NCBI RefSeq assembly: GCF_001422325.1 | Contig: NZ_LMMR01000007.1 | Coordinates: 117,539-181,538, forward strand | From: Leifsonia sp. Leaf264 | GTDB lineage: Bacteria; Actinomycetota; Actinomycetes; Actinomycetales; Microbacteriaceae | DNA length: 64,000 nucleotides | Reading direction: 5' to 3' | Shown: positions 43,313 to 52,111 of the stretch, in pieces | How positions within the stretch are numbered: the stretch's first letter is position 1 | How the letters are laid out: every line of letters begins with the position of its first letter | The notes under the pieces: generated by a model | Database searches by the model: none | The model's input: only the letters and a program-made list of their open reading frames with translations | What the model was told of the DNA's origin: nothing | Program-made: the position numbers and the translations under genes

Positions 43313-43341
43313 TTGCGTCAATCTGTTACAAACACTACGTT
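43313..43341 (+). promoter_or_regulatory. Promoter of the alpha-glucoside operon
   Basis: TTGCGT (43313-43318) and TACGTT (43336-43341) are separated by 17 bases. Transcription would start near 43348, leaving an 80-base leader before the GTG. Confidence 0.6.
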
Positions 43342-43427
43342 CGACCTCACGCCGATGGAGTCGCTCGTAGAACCAGCCCTCCGCGGTGCGCACGAACCCG
43401 TGCGACACGCGATGAGGAGCATTCCGA

Positions 43428-45098
43428 GTGACCATGTCCGTACTCGATGCCGGAACCCCGGAGCAGGCAGCAGCTGATGCCCTGTGGTGGCGCAGTGCCG
43501 TCATCTACCAGGTCTACGTGCGCAGCTTCGCCGACAGCGATGGCGACGGGACCGGCGATCTGCGCGGGGTGCGCCAGCACCTGCAGTACCTCAAGGACCT
43601 CGGCGTCGACGCCATCTGGTTCAACCCGTGGTACCCGTCGCCGCTGGCCGACGGCGGCTACGACGTCAGCGACTACCGCGACATCCACCCCGCGTTCGGA
43701 ACCCTCGACGAGGCCGAACTGCTCATCAGTGAGGCACTGGCTCTCGGCATCCGCACGATCATCGACATCGTCCCGAACCACGTCAGCGATCAGCATCCGT
43801 GGTTCCAGCAGGCCATCGCCGCCGGTCCCGGATCGCCCGAGCGGGAGCGCTTCTGGTTCCATCCCGGACTCGGCCAGAACGGCGACGAGATGCCCAACCA
43901 CTGGGTCTCGAACTTCGGCGGCGACACCTGGACCCGCACCACCAACGCCGACGGCACGCCGGGCGAGTGGTACCTGCACCTGTTCACTCCCGAGCAGCCC
44001 GACCTCAACTGGAACCACCCCGACGTCGTCGCCGAGCACGAGGACATCCTGCGTTTCTGGTTCGATCGCGGTGTCGCGGGCGTGCGCATCGACTCGGCCG
44101 GCCTCCTCATCAAGGACCCCTCGCTCGCCGAGGTGCCGGAGAACCCCGGGCCGGGCGAGCACCCCACCGAGGACCGCGACGAGGTGCACGACGTCTACCG
44201 CGCCTGGCGCCGGATCGCCGACTCCTACGAGGGCACCCGCGTGCTCGTCGGCGAGGTCTGGGTACCGGATGCGAAGCGCTTCGCCGACTACCTCCGCCCC
44301 GACGAGATGCACACGGCCTTCAACTTCGACTTCATGTCACGGCCATGGGGCGCCGCCGAGTTCCGCGCCTCGATCGACCTCATGCTCGCCGCCCACGCCC
44401 CTGTCGGGGCGCCGAGCACCTGGGTGCTGTCCAATCACGACGTGACCCGGCCGGTCACCCGCTACGGCCGTGAGGACTCGTCGTTCGCCTTCGTGAAGAA
44501 GCGCTTCGGCACCCCCACCGACATCGTCCTCGGCACTCGCCGTGCCCGAGCGGCCGCCCTGCTCACGGCCGCTCTTCCCGGATCGCTCTACATCTACCAG
44601 GGCGACGAGCTCGGCCTGCCCGAGGTGGAGCTGCCTACCACGCTGCTGCAGGATCCGATGCACTTCCGCTCGGGTGGCGTCGATCCCGGCCGTGACGGAT
44701 GCCGCGTGCCGCTGCCGTGGCGCGGCACCGCCGCGCCCTTCGGCTTCAGCCCAGGCGAGGCATCGATGGAGCCGTGGCTGCCGCAGCCCGACGACTGGGC
44801 GGCGCTCACGGTCGAGGCGCAGGAGGCCGACCCGGCCTCGATGCTCAGGCTCTACCGCGAGGCCCTCCGCATCCGTCGACAGGAGGAGGAACTCGGCGAC
44901 GGCGACCTCACCTGGGTCGGCGACTCCGGAGACGTCCTCGCCTTCAGGCGCGGCCCGCACTTCCTGTGCGTGACCAACCTCTCGAGCACTGCCGTCGAGC
45001 TCCCGGAGCACGACGCCATCCTGCTCGCCAGCGGCCCGCTCGACGGCGGCCTGCTGCCCACGGACTCCACGGCCTGGCTGCGCATCACGCCCAGCTGA
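43428..45098 (+). CDS. GH13 alpha-glucosidase (alpha-amylase family)
   Basis: A 556-residue cytoplasmic enzyme of glycoside hydrolase family 13 that should release glucose from maltose, maltodextrins or related alpha-glucosides. Conserved regions: DIVPNHVS (region I), GVRIDSAG with the nucleophile Asp (II), LVGEVW with the acid Glu (III), and LSNHDVTR (IV). The N-terminus VIYQVYVRSFADSDGDGTGDLRG is typical of oligo-1,6-/alpha-glucosidases. No signal peptide. GAGGAG 8 bases before the GTG fixes the start (ATG at 43434 is the alternative). It heads an operon with the binding protein and two permeases. Confidence 0.93.
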   Translation: MTMSVLDAGTPEQAAADALWWRSAVIYQVYVRSFADSDGDGTGDLRGVRQHLQYLKDLGVDAIWFNPWYPSPLADGGYDVSDYRDIHPAFGTLDEAELLISEALALGIRTIIDIVPNHVSDQHPWFQQAIAAGPGSPERERFWFHPGLGQNGDEMPNHWVSNFGGDTWTRTTNADGTPGEWYLHLFTPEQPDLNWNHPDVVAEHEDILRFWFDRGVAGVRIDSAGLLIKDPSLAEVPENPGPGEHPTEDRDEVHDVYRAWRRIADSYEGTRVLVGEVWVPDAKRFADYLRPDEMHTAFNFDFMSRPWGAAEFRASIDLMLAAHAPVGAPSTWVLSNHDVTRPVTRYGREDSSFAFVKKRFGTPTDIVLGTRRARAAALLTAALPGSLYIYQGDELGLPEVELPTTLLQDPMHFRSGGVDPGRDGCRVPLPWRGTAAPFGFSPGEASMEPWLPQPDDWAALTVEAQEADPASMLRLYREALRIRRQEEELGDGDLTWVGDSGDVLAFRRGPHFLCVTNLSSTAVELPEHDAILLASGPLDGGLLPTDSTAWLRITPS

Positions 45099-45202
45099 TC
45101 GGGAGGCGGGCGGGTGACATCCGGCCCGCGGAATCACGTACGACCCAGCACCAACCCACCACCACCACACAACAGAAACACAGCACCGAAAGGACCACGA
45201 CA

Positions 45203-46570
45203 ATGAAGTCAGCAGCCAAGGTCGCGATCGCGTCATTCGCCGCGCTCGCCCTGGTCGGCACGCTCGCCGGCTGCGGCACGGGATCGGGAGAGGACGGCGG
45301 AAAGCTCCAGCTCCGCGTCGCCACCTTCCCGCCCGGCGCCGATCAGGCCGCCTACGACGCCTTCGCCGTTCAGGAGAAGCAGTTCGAGAAGCTCAACCCC
45401 GACATCGACGTCATCGGCGTCGAGTACGAGTGGAAGGCCCCGACCTTCGCGGCCCAGCTCGCGGGCGGCAGCCTCCCCGACGTCTTCACCGTGCCGTTCA
45501 CCGACACCAAGACCCTGCTCGAGAACGGCCAGCTCATGGACGTGACGAAGGAGGTCAAGGACCTCGGGTACGCCGACAAGTTCAACCCGATCATCCTCGG
45601 GGAGGTGCAGGACGACAAGGGCAACATCTTCGGCTTCCCGCGCCAGGCGTACGCCATGGGCCTGCACTACAACCGCGACCTGTTCACCGCCGCCGGCCTC
45701 GACCCCGACCAGCCTCCGACCACCTGGGACGAGGTGCGCGCCGACGCCAAGGCCATCGCCGAGAAGACCGGCAAGGCCGGGTACGCCACGATGACGATGG
45801 GCAACACCGGCGGCTGGCAGCTGACCGCGCAGTCCATCTCGCGCGGCGCCGAGATGCAGAAGGACAACGGCGACGGCACCTACACGTCGACGCTGAACAA
45901 CGAGGGCACCAAGGCGACGCTCGAGTACTTCCACGACCTGCGCTGGGAGGACGACTCGATGGGCGACAACTTCCTGCTCGACTGGGGAAGCATCAACCAG
46001 GAGTTCGCCGCCGGAAACCTGGGCATGTACACCAGCGGGTCCGACGTCTACACCGCACTCGTGCGCGACTTCTCGATGAAGCCCGAGCAGTACGGACTGA
46101 CCGTCATCCCCACCGACGGCGCTGACGCCGGCGTGCTCGGCGGCGGCGACATCGCCGTCATGAGCCCGAAGATCGACGACGCCCACAAGGACGCCGGCGT
46201 GAAGTGGATCGACTGGTACTACATGCAGAAGCTGCTGAACAAGGATGCCGCCCAGGCCGACGCCAAGGCTCTCGCCGACAGCGACCAAGCCGTCGGAACG
46301 CCGGTCCTCCCGGTGCTCGACAAGGCCACCTACGACCAGCAGCAGGAGTGGATCAAGCCCTACGTGAACGTGCCGACCGACCAGATGGCCGGCTTCTTCG
46401 ACGGCATCTTCGACCAGAAGCCCGTCGGCGAGTTCAAGGGGCAGACCCAGCCCATCTACGGCCTCCTCGACAACGTCATCCAGGCCGTGCTGACCGACAA
46501 GAACGCCGATGTCGACGCCCTCCTCACGAAGGCCGACACCGACGCCCAGGCCCTGCTCGACGCCCAGTAG
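45203..46570 (+). CDS. Sugar-binding lipoprotein of ABC transporter (maltose/alpha-glucoside type)
   Basis: A 455-residue extracellular solute-binding protein, family 1. Lipoprotein signal MKSAAKVAIASFAALALVG with lipobox LAGC (Cys24). Binding-lobe features include LPDVFTVPFTDTKTLLENGQ, FPRQAYAMGLHYNRDLF and EQYGLTVIPTD. It belongs to the operon with the GH13 enzyme upstream and two permeases downstream. AAAGGACC precedes the ATG at 45203; the long upstream frame is a shadow of the GH13 gene. The leader just before it is unusually rich in A and C with almost no G, perhaps to stay unstructured. Confidence 0.92.
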   Translation: MKSAAKVAIASFAALALVGTLAGCGTGSGEDGGKLQLRVATFPPGADQAAYDAFAVQEKQFEKLNPDIDVIGVEYEWKAPTFAAQLAGGSLPDVFTVPFTDTKTLLENGQLMDVTKEVKDLGYADKFNPIILGEVQDDKGNIFGFPRQAYAMGLHYNRDLFTAAGLDPDQPPTTWDEVRADAKAIAEKTGKAGYATMTMGNTGGWQLTAQSISRGAEMQKDNGDGTYTSTLNNEGTKATLEYFHDLRWEDDSMGDNFLLDWGSINQEFAAGNLGMYTSGSDVYTALVRDFSMKPEQYGLTVIPTDGADAGVLGGGDIAVMSPKIDDAHKDAGVKWIDWYYMQKLLNKDAAQADAKALADSDQAVGTPVLPVLDKATYDQQQEWIKPYVNVPTDQMAGFFDGIFDQKPVGEFKGQTQPIYGLLDNVIQAVLTDKNADVDALLTKADTDAQALLDAQ

Positions 46571-46583
46571 GACGGGACCACGA

Positions 46584-46623
46584 CGGATGCCGGTTCCCAC
46601 GTTCAGCGGGGAACCGGCATCCG
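46584..46623 (+). terminator. Intercistronic hairpin after the mal-type binding-protein gene
   Basis: CGGATGCCGGTTCCC (46584-46598) pairs perfectly with 46609-46623 around a 10-base loop, 14 bases after the binding-protein stop and 90 bases before the permease gene. No T-run, so partial termination or mRNA stabilisation is likely. Confidence 0.75.
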
Positions 46624-46713
46624 CCACCCGACCTCTCACCACCCAGATCGTCCAGCCGGGTCGCCCGGCCTCCACCAGGGTCACCGCCGCCCCACACGAA
46701 GGAACCTCTCACC

Positions 46714-47694
46714 ATGACAGTCACGGATGATCCTCCCGTGGTCCGAGACACTGCTCCGCCCCTGCCCCCGACATCGGTGCCCCAGAAGAGGAAGCGCCGG
46801 CGCAATCCCGCGACCTGGGTGCGCGGCGGCGGGCTGTCGAACCTGGTGTTCCTCGCCCCGATGCTCGTGGTGTTCACCGTGTTCAGCTGGTCGCCGATCG
46901 TGCAGTCGGTGGTCATGAGCTTCCAGAAGACCAACCTCGTGCAACCGGCCACCTGGGTGGGGCTCGACAACTTCGAGCGCGTGCTGAGCGACCCCATCCT
47001 CGGCACGGCGATCCTCAACACCCTCTACTTCGCGCTCCTCGCCCTCATCTTCGGCTTCCCGATCCCGCTGTTCCTCGCCGTGCTCATGAGCGAGGTCAAG
47101 CGAGGCAAGGGCCTCTACAGCGCCCTCGCCTACATGCCCGTCGTCATCCCGCCCGTCGTCGCCGTGCTGCTCTGGAAGGTCTTCTACGACGCCAGCCCGA
47201 ACGGCGTCTTCAACACCGTGCTGGGCTGGGTCGGCATCCCGCCGCAACCATGGCTGCAGAGCGCCGCGACGGCCATGCCGTCCCTCGTGATCGAGGCGAC
47301 CTGGGCTGCGGCCGGCGGCTCGATCATCATCTACCTCGCCGCGCTCATCAGCGTGCCGCCGGAGCTCTACGACGCCGCCGAGGTCGACGGTGCCGGCATC
47401 TGGCGCAAGGTCTGGCACGTCACGGTGCCGCAGCTGCGCGGCGTGCTGTTCATCATGCTCATCCTGCAGATCATCGCGACGTCGCAGGTGTTCCTCGAGC
47501 CCTACCTGTTCACGGGCGGTGGGCCCAACAATGCGACGCTCACGATCCTGCTGCTCATCTATCGCTACGCGTTCCAGAACTCCCTCGGCGGCGACTACGG
47601 GGAGGCCACGGCGCTGAGTCTCATGCTCGCGATCTTCCTCGGCCTCATGAGCTGGGCCTACTTCAAGCTGACCGAACGATGGAGCACCAATTGA
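46714..47694 (+). CDS. Sugar ABC transporter permease (MalF-like)
   Basis: A 326-residue permease. After a basic, Pro-rich N-terminus (about 1-45) six helices are predicted; the EAA loop is YDAAEVDGAGIWRKVWHVTVP near residue 225. Its nearest kin are permeases of class 1 carbohydrate transporters. GAAGGA lies before the ATG at 46714; the longer frame is a shadow of the binding-protein gene. The stop overlaps the TTG of the next permease. Confidence 0.92.
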   Translation: MTVTDDPPVVRDTAPPLPPTSVPQKRKRRRNPATWVRGGGLSNLVFLAPMLVVFTVFSWSPIVQSVVMSFQKTNLVQPATWVGLDNFERVLSDPILGTAILNTLYFALLALIFGFPIPLFLAVLMSEVKRGKGLYSALAYMPVVIPPVVAVLLWKVFYDASPNGVFNTVLGWVGIPPQPWLQSAATAMPSLVIEATWAAAGGSIIIYLAALISVPPELYDAAEVDGAGIWRKVWHVTVPQLRGVLFIMLILQIIATSQVFLEPYLFTGGGPNNATLTILLLIYRYAFQNSLGGDYGEATALSLMLAIFLGLMSWAYFKLTERWSTN

Positions 47695-48665
47695 CCACGA
47701 GTGTGAGCTCGGACACCGCCGGCCGCCGGACTCTGATCAGGAGCAGCAAGGGCCGCCGCCGGACGACGCGCAAGTCCCTCGACGACTCGGTCGACCGTGG
47801 AGTGCTCTCGGACTACGAACGTCGGGGAAGGGGAGTGCGCGCCTCGATGACGGGAGTGCACATCGTGCTCTTCGTCGGCCTCGTGATCGCGGGCCTCGGA
47901 CCCATCCTGTGGCTGGCGAAGGCAGCGGTGACCCCGACGCAGGACACACTGCAGCATCCGTTCGAGCTGTGGCCGAACGGCATCGACTGGGCGAACCTGT
48001 CGTCGGCCTGGAACGACGTGCACATCGACCAGTACTTCGTGAACACGCTGGTGATCGCGGCCGGGTCCTGGCTGTTCCAGGTGCTCGTGGCGACGACGGC
48101 GGGCTACGCCCTGTCGGTGCTGAAGCCGAAGTACGCCCCGATCCTCAACATGGCCGTGCTCGCCACGATGTTCATTCCGGCCGTCGTGCTGCTGGTGCCG
48201 CTGTACCTGACCATCCTGCATCCGCCGATCATCGGGGCGTCGATGCTGAACACCTATTGGGCCGTGTGGCTGCCCGCTGCCGCCAACGCCTTCAACATCC
48301 TGTTGGTCAAGCGCTTCTTCGACAACCTGCCCCGCGAGGTGTTCGAGGCTGCGAAGACCGACGGCGCCGGCCCGTTCCGCGTGTTCTGGTCGATCGTGCT
48401 GCCGATGTCGCGGCCGATCCTCGGCGTGGTCTCGGTGTTCGCGATCATCGCGGCCTGGAAGGACTTCCTCTGGCCGCTGCTGGTGCTGCCCGACCCCGCC
48501 GTGCAGCCGCTGTCGGTGCGGCTGCCCGCGATCCAGTCGCAGACCGAGCTCGACGTGTTCCTCGCGGCGCTCGCCATCTCGACGATCATCCCGGTGGCGC
48601 TGTTCCTCATCTTCCAGCGGCTGTTCCTGCGCAGCGCCGGCCTCGGGGGTGCCGTCAAGGGGTGA
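47691..48665 (+). CDS. Sugar ABC transporter permease (MalG-like)
   Basis: A 324-residue permease with a long basic N-terminus (about 1-55, RSSKGRRRTTRK) and six helices. The EAA loop is FEAAKTDGAGPFRVFWSIVLP near residue 225; the C-terminus GGAVKG is typical of MalG partners. TTG at 47691 overlaps the preceding stop as TTGA and is preceded by GGAGC at a good distance; ATG at 47679 (four codons longer) is the alternative but lacks a ribosome site. The operon ends here without an ATPase gene. The 257 bases from here to the tRNA hold only the tRNA promoter and GC-rich direct repeats around CTCCGACGGCGC. Confidence 0.9.
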   Translation: MTTSVSSDTAGRRTLIRSSKGRRRTTRKSLDDSVDRGVLSDYERRGRGVRASMTGVHIVLFVGLVIAGLGPILWLAKAAVTPTQDTLQHPFELWPNGIDWANLSSAWNDVHIDQYFVNTLVIAAGSWLFQVLVATTAGYALSVLKPKYAPILNMAVLATMFIPAVVLLVPLYLTILHPPIIGASMLNTYWAVWLPAAANAFNILLVKRFFDNLPREVFEAAKTDGAGPFRVFWSIVLPMSRPILGVVSVFAIIAAWKDFLWPLLVLPDPAVQPLSVRLPAIQSQTELDVFLAALAISTIIPVALFLIFQRLFLRSAGLGGAVKG

Positions 48666-48853
48666 CGGATGCCGCTCCTCCCGGGACGCGCCCATCCGGG
48701 CGTGCTGCCGCCCTCCGACGGCGCTGTCGGGCGCATCCTTCCTCCGACGGCGCAGGGTGCTCGGTGCGTCGTCGGAGCGAAGCTGCGCCGCACGGGAGGA
48801 GGGCGCGCCGGAGCGCCACCGCGCGCGCCAGGCGGCGGCATCCGTCCCTCGAA

Positions 48854-48883
48854 TTGGTGAGACGCCACTGTCTGGGATATAGT
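48854..48883 (+). promoter_or_regulatory. Promoter of tRNA-Arg(ACG)
   Basis: TTGGTG (48854-48859) and TATAGT (48878-48883), 18 bases apart, lie about 40 bases before the tRNA. Confidence 0.65.
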
Positions 48884-48922
48884 CTGTAGGTTGCTTCCGG
48901 CCGGTTGGCCGGCGGAGAACAT

Positions 48923-48995
48923 GCGCCCGTAGCTCAACGGATAGAGCATCTGACTACGGATCAGAAGGTTGGGGGTTCGAATCCCTCCGGGCGCA
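48923..48995 (+). tRNA. tRNA-Arg (anticodon ACG)
   Basis: A 73-base cloverleaf: GCGCCCG pairs with CGGGCGC (48988-48994), discriminator A, no encoded CCA. The anticodon loop CTACGGA gives ACG, which after conversion of A34 to inosine reads CGU, CGC and CGA. T-arm GGGGGTTCGAATCCCTC is standard. Confidence 0.96.
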
Positions 48996-48999
48996 CATC

Positions 49000-49026
49000 A
49001 GGCCCCGTCTCACGACGGGGCCTTTT
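49000..49026 (+). terminator. Terminator after tRNA-Arg
   Basis: AGGCCCCGTC pairs with GACGGGGCCT around TCAC, followed by TTTT: a classical rho-independent terminator. Confidence 0.92.
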
Positions 49027-49163
49027 CCGTTTCCCGGTGCGTGCTCTCGGCGCCGTCCTGCGGACCCGGCGGGGGTTGGATGACCTGGCGGAGGTTCCTG
49101 CATCCGCCCGATCACCGAACCCCCGCCAGGTCGGTCGGTGCGACGCTGGCGTATCGTGTTCGC

Positions 49164-49547
49164 ATGCCGGAGCGCCCGATACTCGCCATCCAGACCGTCA
49201 CCATCCCCGTTGCCGACCAGGACCGGGCGCTCGCCTTCTACCGCGACGTGCTCGGCTTCGAGGTCACCGCCGACAACGCCTTCGGCGATCAGCGCTGGCT
49301 GTCGGTGGCGCCGGCGGGCAGCTCGGTGGACTTCACCCTGCACCCGCCGTTCCCCGGACAGGCCGGCCCCGGGTGGCAGCAGGGCATCGTGCTGCACACC
49401 GACGACATCGCCGGCGTGGTTGCGGCCTTGACGGCGGCGGGTACCGAGGTCTCCGACCCCGAGTCGGTGGGCTGGGGCACGCAGGCCCAGTTCTCCGATC
49501 CCGACGGCAACGGGTTCGTACTGCTGCAGCAGGGACCGGCAGCGTAA
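49164..49547 (+). CDS. VOC (glyoxalase-like) family protein
   Basis: A 127-residue single vicinal-oxygen-chelate domain. The start strand IQTVTIPVADQDRALAFYRDVLGF and the end FSDPDGNGFVLLQ are diagnostic; the latter Glu position of true glyoxalase I is replaced, so metal binding is uncertain. It would dimerise to form the barrel. TATCGT at 49152-49157, six bases before the ATG, indicates a leaderless mRNA and excludes the longer frame that runs back into the tRNA. Substrate unknown. Confidence 0.85.
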   Translation: MPERPILAIQTVTIPVADQDRALAFYRDVLGFEVTADNAFGDQRWLSVAPAGSSVDFTLHPPFPGQAGPGWQQGIVLHTDDIAGVVAALTAAGTEVSDPESVGWGTQAQFSDPDGNGFVLLQQGPAA

Positions 49548-49598
49548 GGCGCCCAAACGACCATTGCGCATCCGTCGGCCGCGGAGCATCGTGGTCGC

Positions 49599-49958
49599 AT
49601 GATCACAACCCTCGGTCCCGACGAGATCTTCGTGTTCGGCTCGAATGCCAGCGGCGCGCACGGTGGCGGTGCGGCCAGGTTCGCCGCCGACCACTTCGGA
49701 GCCCTGTGGGGCCAGGCCGAGGGTCTGCAGGGGCGGTCCTACGGCATCGACACCATGAGCGGCCTGCCCACCATCGAGAGGCAGGTCGCGACGTTCCTCG
49801 AGTTCGCGAGGGAGCATCCGGAGCTCCGCTTCCTCGTCACGGAGATCGGATGCGGCATCGCCGGGTACGCCCCCGACCAGATCGCTCCGTACTTCAGCGA
49901 CGCCACGCAGAACGTCGTGCTGCCCGAAGCCTTCGTGCACGTCCTCGAGGCGCGATGA
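49599..49958 (+). CDS. A1S_2505-like (phage non-structural / macrodomain-like) protein
   Basis: A 119-residue protein with FVFGSNASGAHGGGAARFA near the N-terminus, a pattern seen in small proteins annotated as A1S_2505-type phage non-structural proteins and reminiscent of nucleotide-binding or macrodomain-like folds. The second conserved part is FLVTEIGCGIAGYAPDQIAP. The CATCGT hexamer lies 6 bases before the ATG, and the stop overlaps the DUF5995 gene as ATGA. No phage genes are nearby, so it is a chromosomal member. A role in ADP-ribose or nucleic-acid chemistry is conjecture. Confidence 0.7.
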   Translation: MITTLGPDEIFVFGSNASGAHGGGAARFAADHFGALWGQAEGLQGRSYGIDTMSGLPTIERQVATFLEFAREHPELRFLVTEIGCGIAGYAPDQIAPYFSDATQNVVLPEAFVHVLEAR

Positions 49959-50683
49959 TGGCCGGCGTGCTCACGGTCGTGGACCCTTCGACGCCGATCG
50001 GGAAGGTCGTGCGCGATCTCGACGCCGTGCGTGCTCCGTTGACGAGGGCCGATGGCATCGCCGTGTTCGTCGACGTCTACCGCGAGGTGACGGCTCTCGT
50101 TGCGAAGCGAGTGACGGACCGCACCTTCGAGGACCCCGACTTCATCGAGGTGCTCGACGTCGTGTTCGCGGGCCTGTTCCTCGCCGTGCCGAAGGCGCTC
50201 GCCGCCGGTGAGCCGGTGTCGAAGGCGTGGGAGCCCCTGGTGGAGCGCCGGGCGCTGCGTCTCTTCCCGCTGCAGTTCGCCCTCGCCGGCATGAACGCGC
50301 ACATCAACCACGACCTCGCCGTGGCCGTCGTGAAGGTGTGCGTGAAGAAGAAGCGCGACCCGTCGTCGGGATCGATCCATGCCGACTTCGTGCGCATCAA
50401 CGACGTCCTCGGTGAGCTCGTGCGACCCATCCGCCAGTCGTTCCTCGAGAAGGCCGTCGTCGAGCACGGCGCCGCCATCACCCCGCTCGCCGACCTCCTC
50501 ACCAACTTCTCGATGGAGAAGGCGCGGGACGCGGCCTGGGCGTCGGCGCTCACGCTCTACGCCGTGCGCGACGTGCCGTTCGTGCGCGACCTCACCAGAC
50601 AGACCCTGGCGAGCACGGTCGGGCTCGTCGGTCGTCAGCTGCTCACGCCGTTCGATCCGCTGGGACGCCTTCCTGGGCGCTGA
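49955..50683 (+). CDS. DUF5995 family protein
   Basis: A 242-residue helical protein of the actinobacterial DUF5995 family, function unknown. The conserved LQFALAGMNAHINHDLAVAVV near residue 105 and HADFVRINDVL near 145 mark the family; the His-Asn-His-Asp cluster suggests a metal or substrate site. Translation is coupled to the A1S_2505-like gene by an ATGA overlap, so the two may work together. Its 3' end overlaps the convergent sipW gene by 41 bases, so their transcripts would be antisense to each other. Confidence 0.82.
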   Translation: MMAGVLTVVDPSTPIGKVVRDLDAVRAPLTRADGIAVFVDVYREVTALVAKRVTDRTFEDPDFIEVLDVVFAGLFLAVPKALAAGEPVSKAWEPLVERRALRLFPLQFALAGMNAHINHDLAVAVVKVCVKKKRDPSSGSIHADFVRINDVLGELVRPIRQSFLEKAVVEHGAAITPLADLLTNFSMEKARDAAWASALTLYAVRDVPFVRDLTRQTLASTVGLVGRQLLTPFDPLGRLPGR

Positions 50684-51281
50684 CGGATGCCTCATGGTCG
50701 GCATCCGTCGTCGAATCCGCGTCGGAACCACGGCGGCGGCGCATCGAGACGATCACGCCCGAGACGATCATGAAGGCCGCGTAGCCGAACAGGGCGATGG
50801 CCAGGCCCGGCACGATCCACGAGCGGGCATCTCCGTTGACCGCTGCGTTGACCCAACCCACGAGGGGGATGCTGTACCAGAGGCGGCCCTTGAGTTGGTC
50901 TGCGACGACGGGAGGGTCCTCGACGGCGTTGTTGTCGCCCTTCGTGGTGAAGGTGTAGCTGCCGTCGCTGGCCGAGGTGACGGCGATGACGCGGTGGGTG
51001 ATGACCTCGGGTTCGCCCGAACGGATCTGGTAGGTGACGACGTCGCCGACCCGCACGTCGGCAGGCTCCACCGGACCGACGACGACGAGGGTGCCCGGCG
51101 GAAGGGTCGGCTCCATCGACTGCGTGAGCACTGTGAGCGGCGTAGCGCCGCCCACCTTGGGAACGACGATGAGGAGGGCGGCCAGGGCGATCACGAGAGC
51201 GAGCAGGCCGAAGCTGAGGCCGATGCCGACGTAGTGCAGCAGCCCGCGCTCTCGCGGGGCCTCGTTCCGGGTGATGGTCAT
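50643..51281 (-). CDS. sipW: Signal peptidase I, SipW (ER) type
   Basis: A 212-residue membrane protease of the SipW/ER-type signal peptidase family, in which the catalytic Lys of classical LepB is replaced by His. Helix 1 is at about 20-42; catalytic Ser is in LTQSMEPTLPPGTLV (near residue 55) and the His in VITHRVIAV (near 95); KGDNN follows. A second helix lies near 165-185 and the tail is basic then acidic. It overlaps the gene upstream by ATGA and is the last of an operon with two TasA-like exported proteins, its likely substrates. Confidence 0.92.
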   Translation of the reverse strand: MTITRNEAPRERGLLHYVGIGLSFGLLALVIALAALLIVVPKVGGATPLTVLTQSMEPTLPPGTLVVVGPVEPADVRVGDVVTYQIRSGEPEVITHRVIAVTSASDGSYTFTTKGDNNAVEDPPVVADQLKGRLWYSIPLVGWVNAAVNGDARSWIVPGLAIALFGYAAFMIVSGVIVSMRRRRGSDADSTTDADHEASVSAQEGVPADRTA

Positions 51282-52111
51282 GGATTCCTCCGTTGACGTC
51301 TGCGGAGCGGCAGGAGCACGGCGAGCGCTCCTCCCGTGATGAGGGCGACGGATGCGAGCAGCCAGGTGAGCGCGTCGGTTCCGGTCGAGGAGAGGGAGCC
51401 GCCGAGCGCTCCTGTGGGGCCCGAGGCGCCGGCGGGGACCGCCGGTGATGATGGCTGCGGCGTCGGATCCGGCGCGGGCACGGTGGGTGCCGGGGTGGGC
51501 GTGGGCTCCGGGGTTCCGGGATCGGGGTCGCCGAGAACCGGCAGGTGGGCGCCGTCGCCGTCGCACTCGCCGTCCTCGACCCAGGGAGCGCCCGCCTCGC
51601 GCATCCCGACGGCGAGCGTCGCGCTCGCCGTCGCGTCCTGTGCCAGGGAGCCGGAGACGTCGCCCATGGCCAGCCGGATCGTGACGGGAATCGTCTCGCC
51701 GGGCAGCAGGTACTGCTCGCCGAGCAGGAGGAAGCACGACTCCGCGGTGGCGAAGCTCATGCGTGCCCCGGACGGCTGGGTCGTGGTCGTGGCGCGCAGG
51801 GACAGGGCTGCGGCGTAGTCGGGATCGTCGACGTTCACGTCGGTGGCGTTCACGCGGATGACGAGCGCCGATGTGCCGTCATTGCGCACCCAGAGTCGCG
51901 CCGTCTCGCGCTGGCCGGGGACGATGGCCCCGATGCCCGCGAAGAGCGCTCCGTGCGGTTGGGCGGTGAACGTCACGCCGTCGCGGCTGAAGGATGCGGC
52001 ATCCGCCGGCGCAGCGGATGCCGCCGATGTCGCGGACGCTGCGATGCCGATGAACGCCAGGGCGACTGCCGCGGCGCTGAGGATGCGAAGGCTTCGAGGG
52101 CGCGAGCTCAC
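51278..52111 (-). CDS. Exported surface protein with C-terminal LxxTG-like anchor
   Basis: A 277-residue exported protein with no domain I can name. N-terminal signal peptide (about 10-35, RILSAAAVALAFIGIAAS), an Ig-like beta-rich region (about 45-190, GALFAGIGAIVPGQRETARLWVRN), a Pro/Thr-rich spacer, then LSSTG, a hydrophobic helix and RRRQRR, which looks like a sortase sorting signal. The GTG start overlaps the preceding stop as GTGA. It lies between a TasA-like gene and sipW, so a role as anchor or partner of the fibre-like proteins is likely by context. Confidence 0.8.
   Translation of the reverse strand: MSSRPRSLRILSAAAVALAFIGIAASATSAASAAPADAASFSRDGVTFTAQPHGALFAGIGAIVPGQRETARLWVRNDGTSALVIRVNATDVNVDDPDYAAALSLRATTTTQPSGARMSFATAESCFLLLGEQYLLPGETIPVTIRLAMGDVSGSLAQDATASATLAVGMREAGAPWVEDGECDGDGAHLPVLGDPDPGTPEPTPTPAPTVPAPDPTPQPSSPAVPAGASGPTGALGGSLSSTGTDALTWLLASVALITGGALAVLLPLRRRQRRNP

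Noticed and set aside
44699-45202. N-terminal extension of the mal-type binding protein
   Set aside because: The extension is out-of-frame reading of the GH13 gene; the lipoprotein signal peptide and ribosome site begin at 45203.
49599-49958. Prophage remnant suggested by the A1S_2505-like phage protein
   Set aside because: No other phage-type gene, integrase or attachment-site duplication is seen near it or near the tRNA-Arg gene at 48923.
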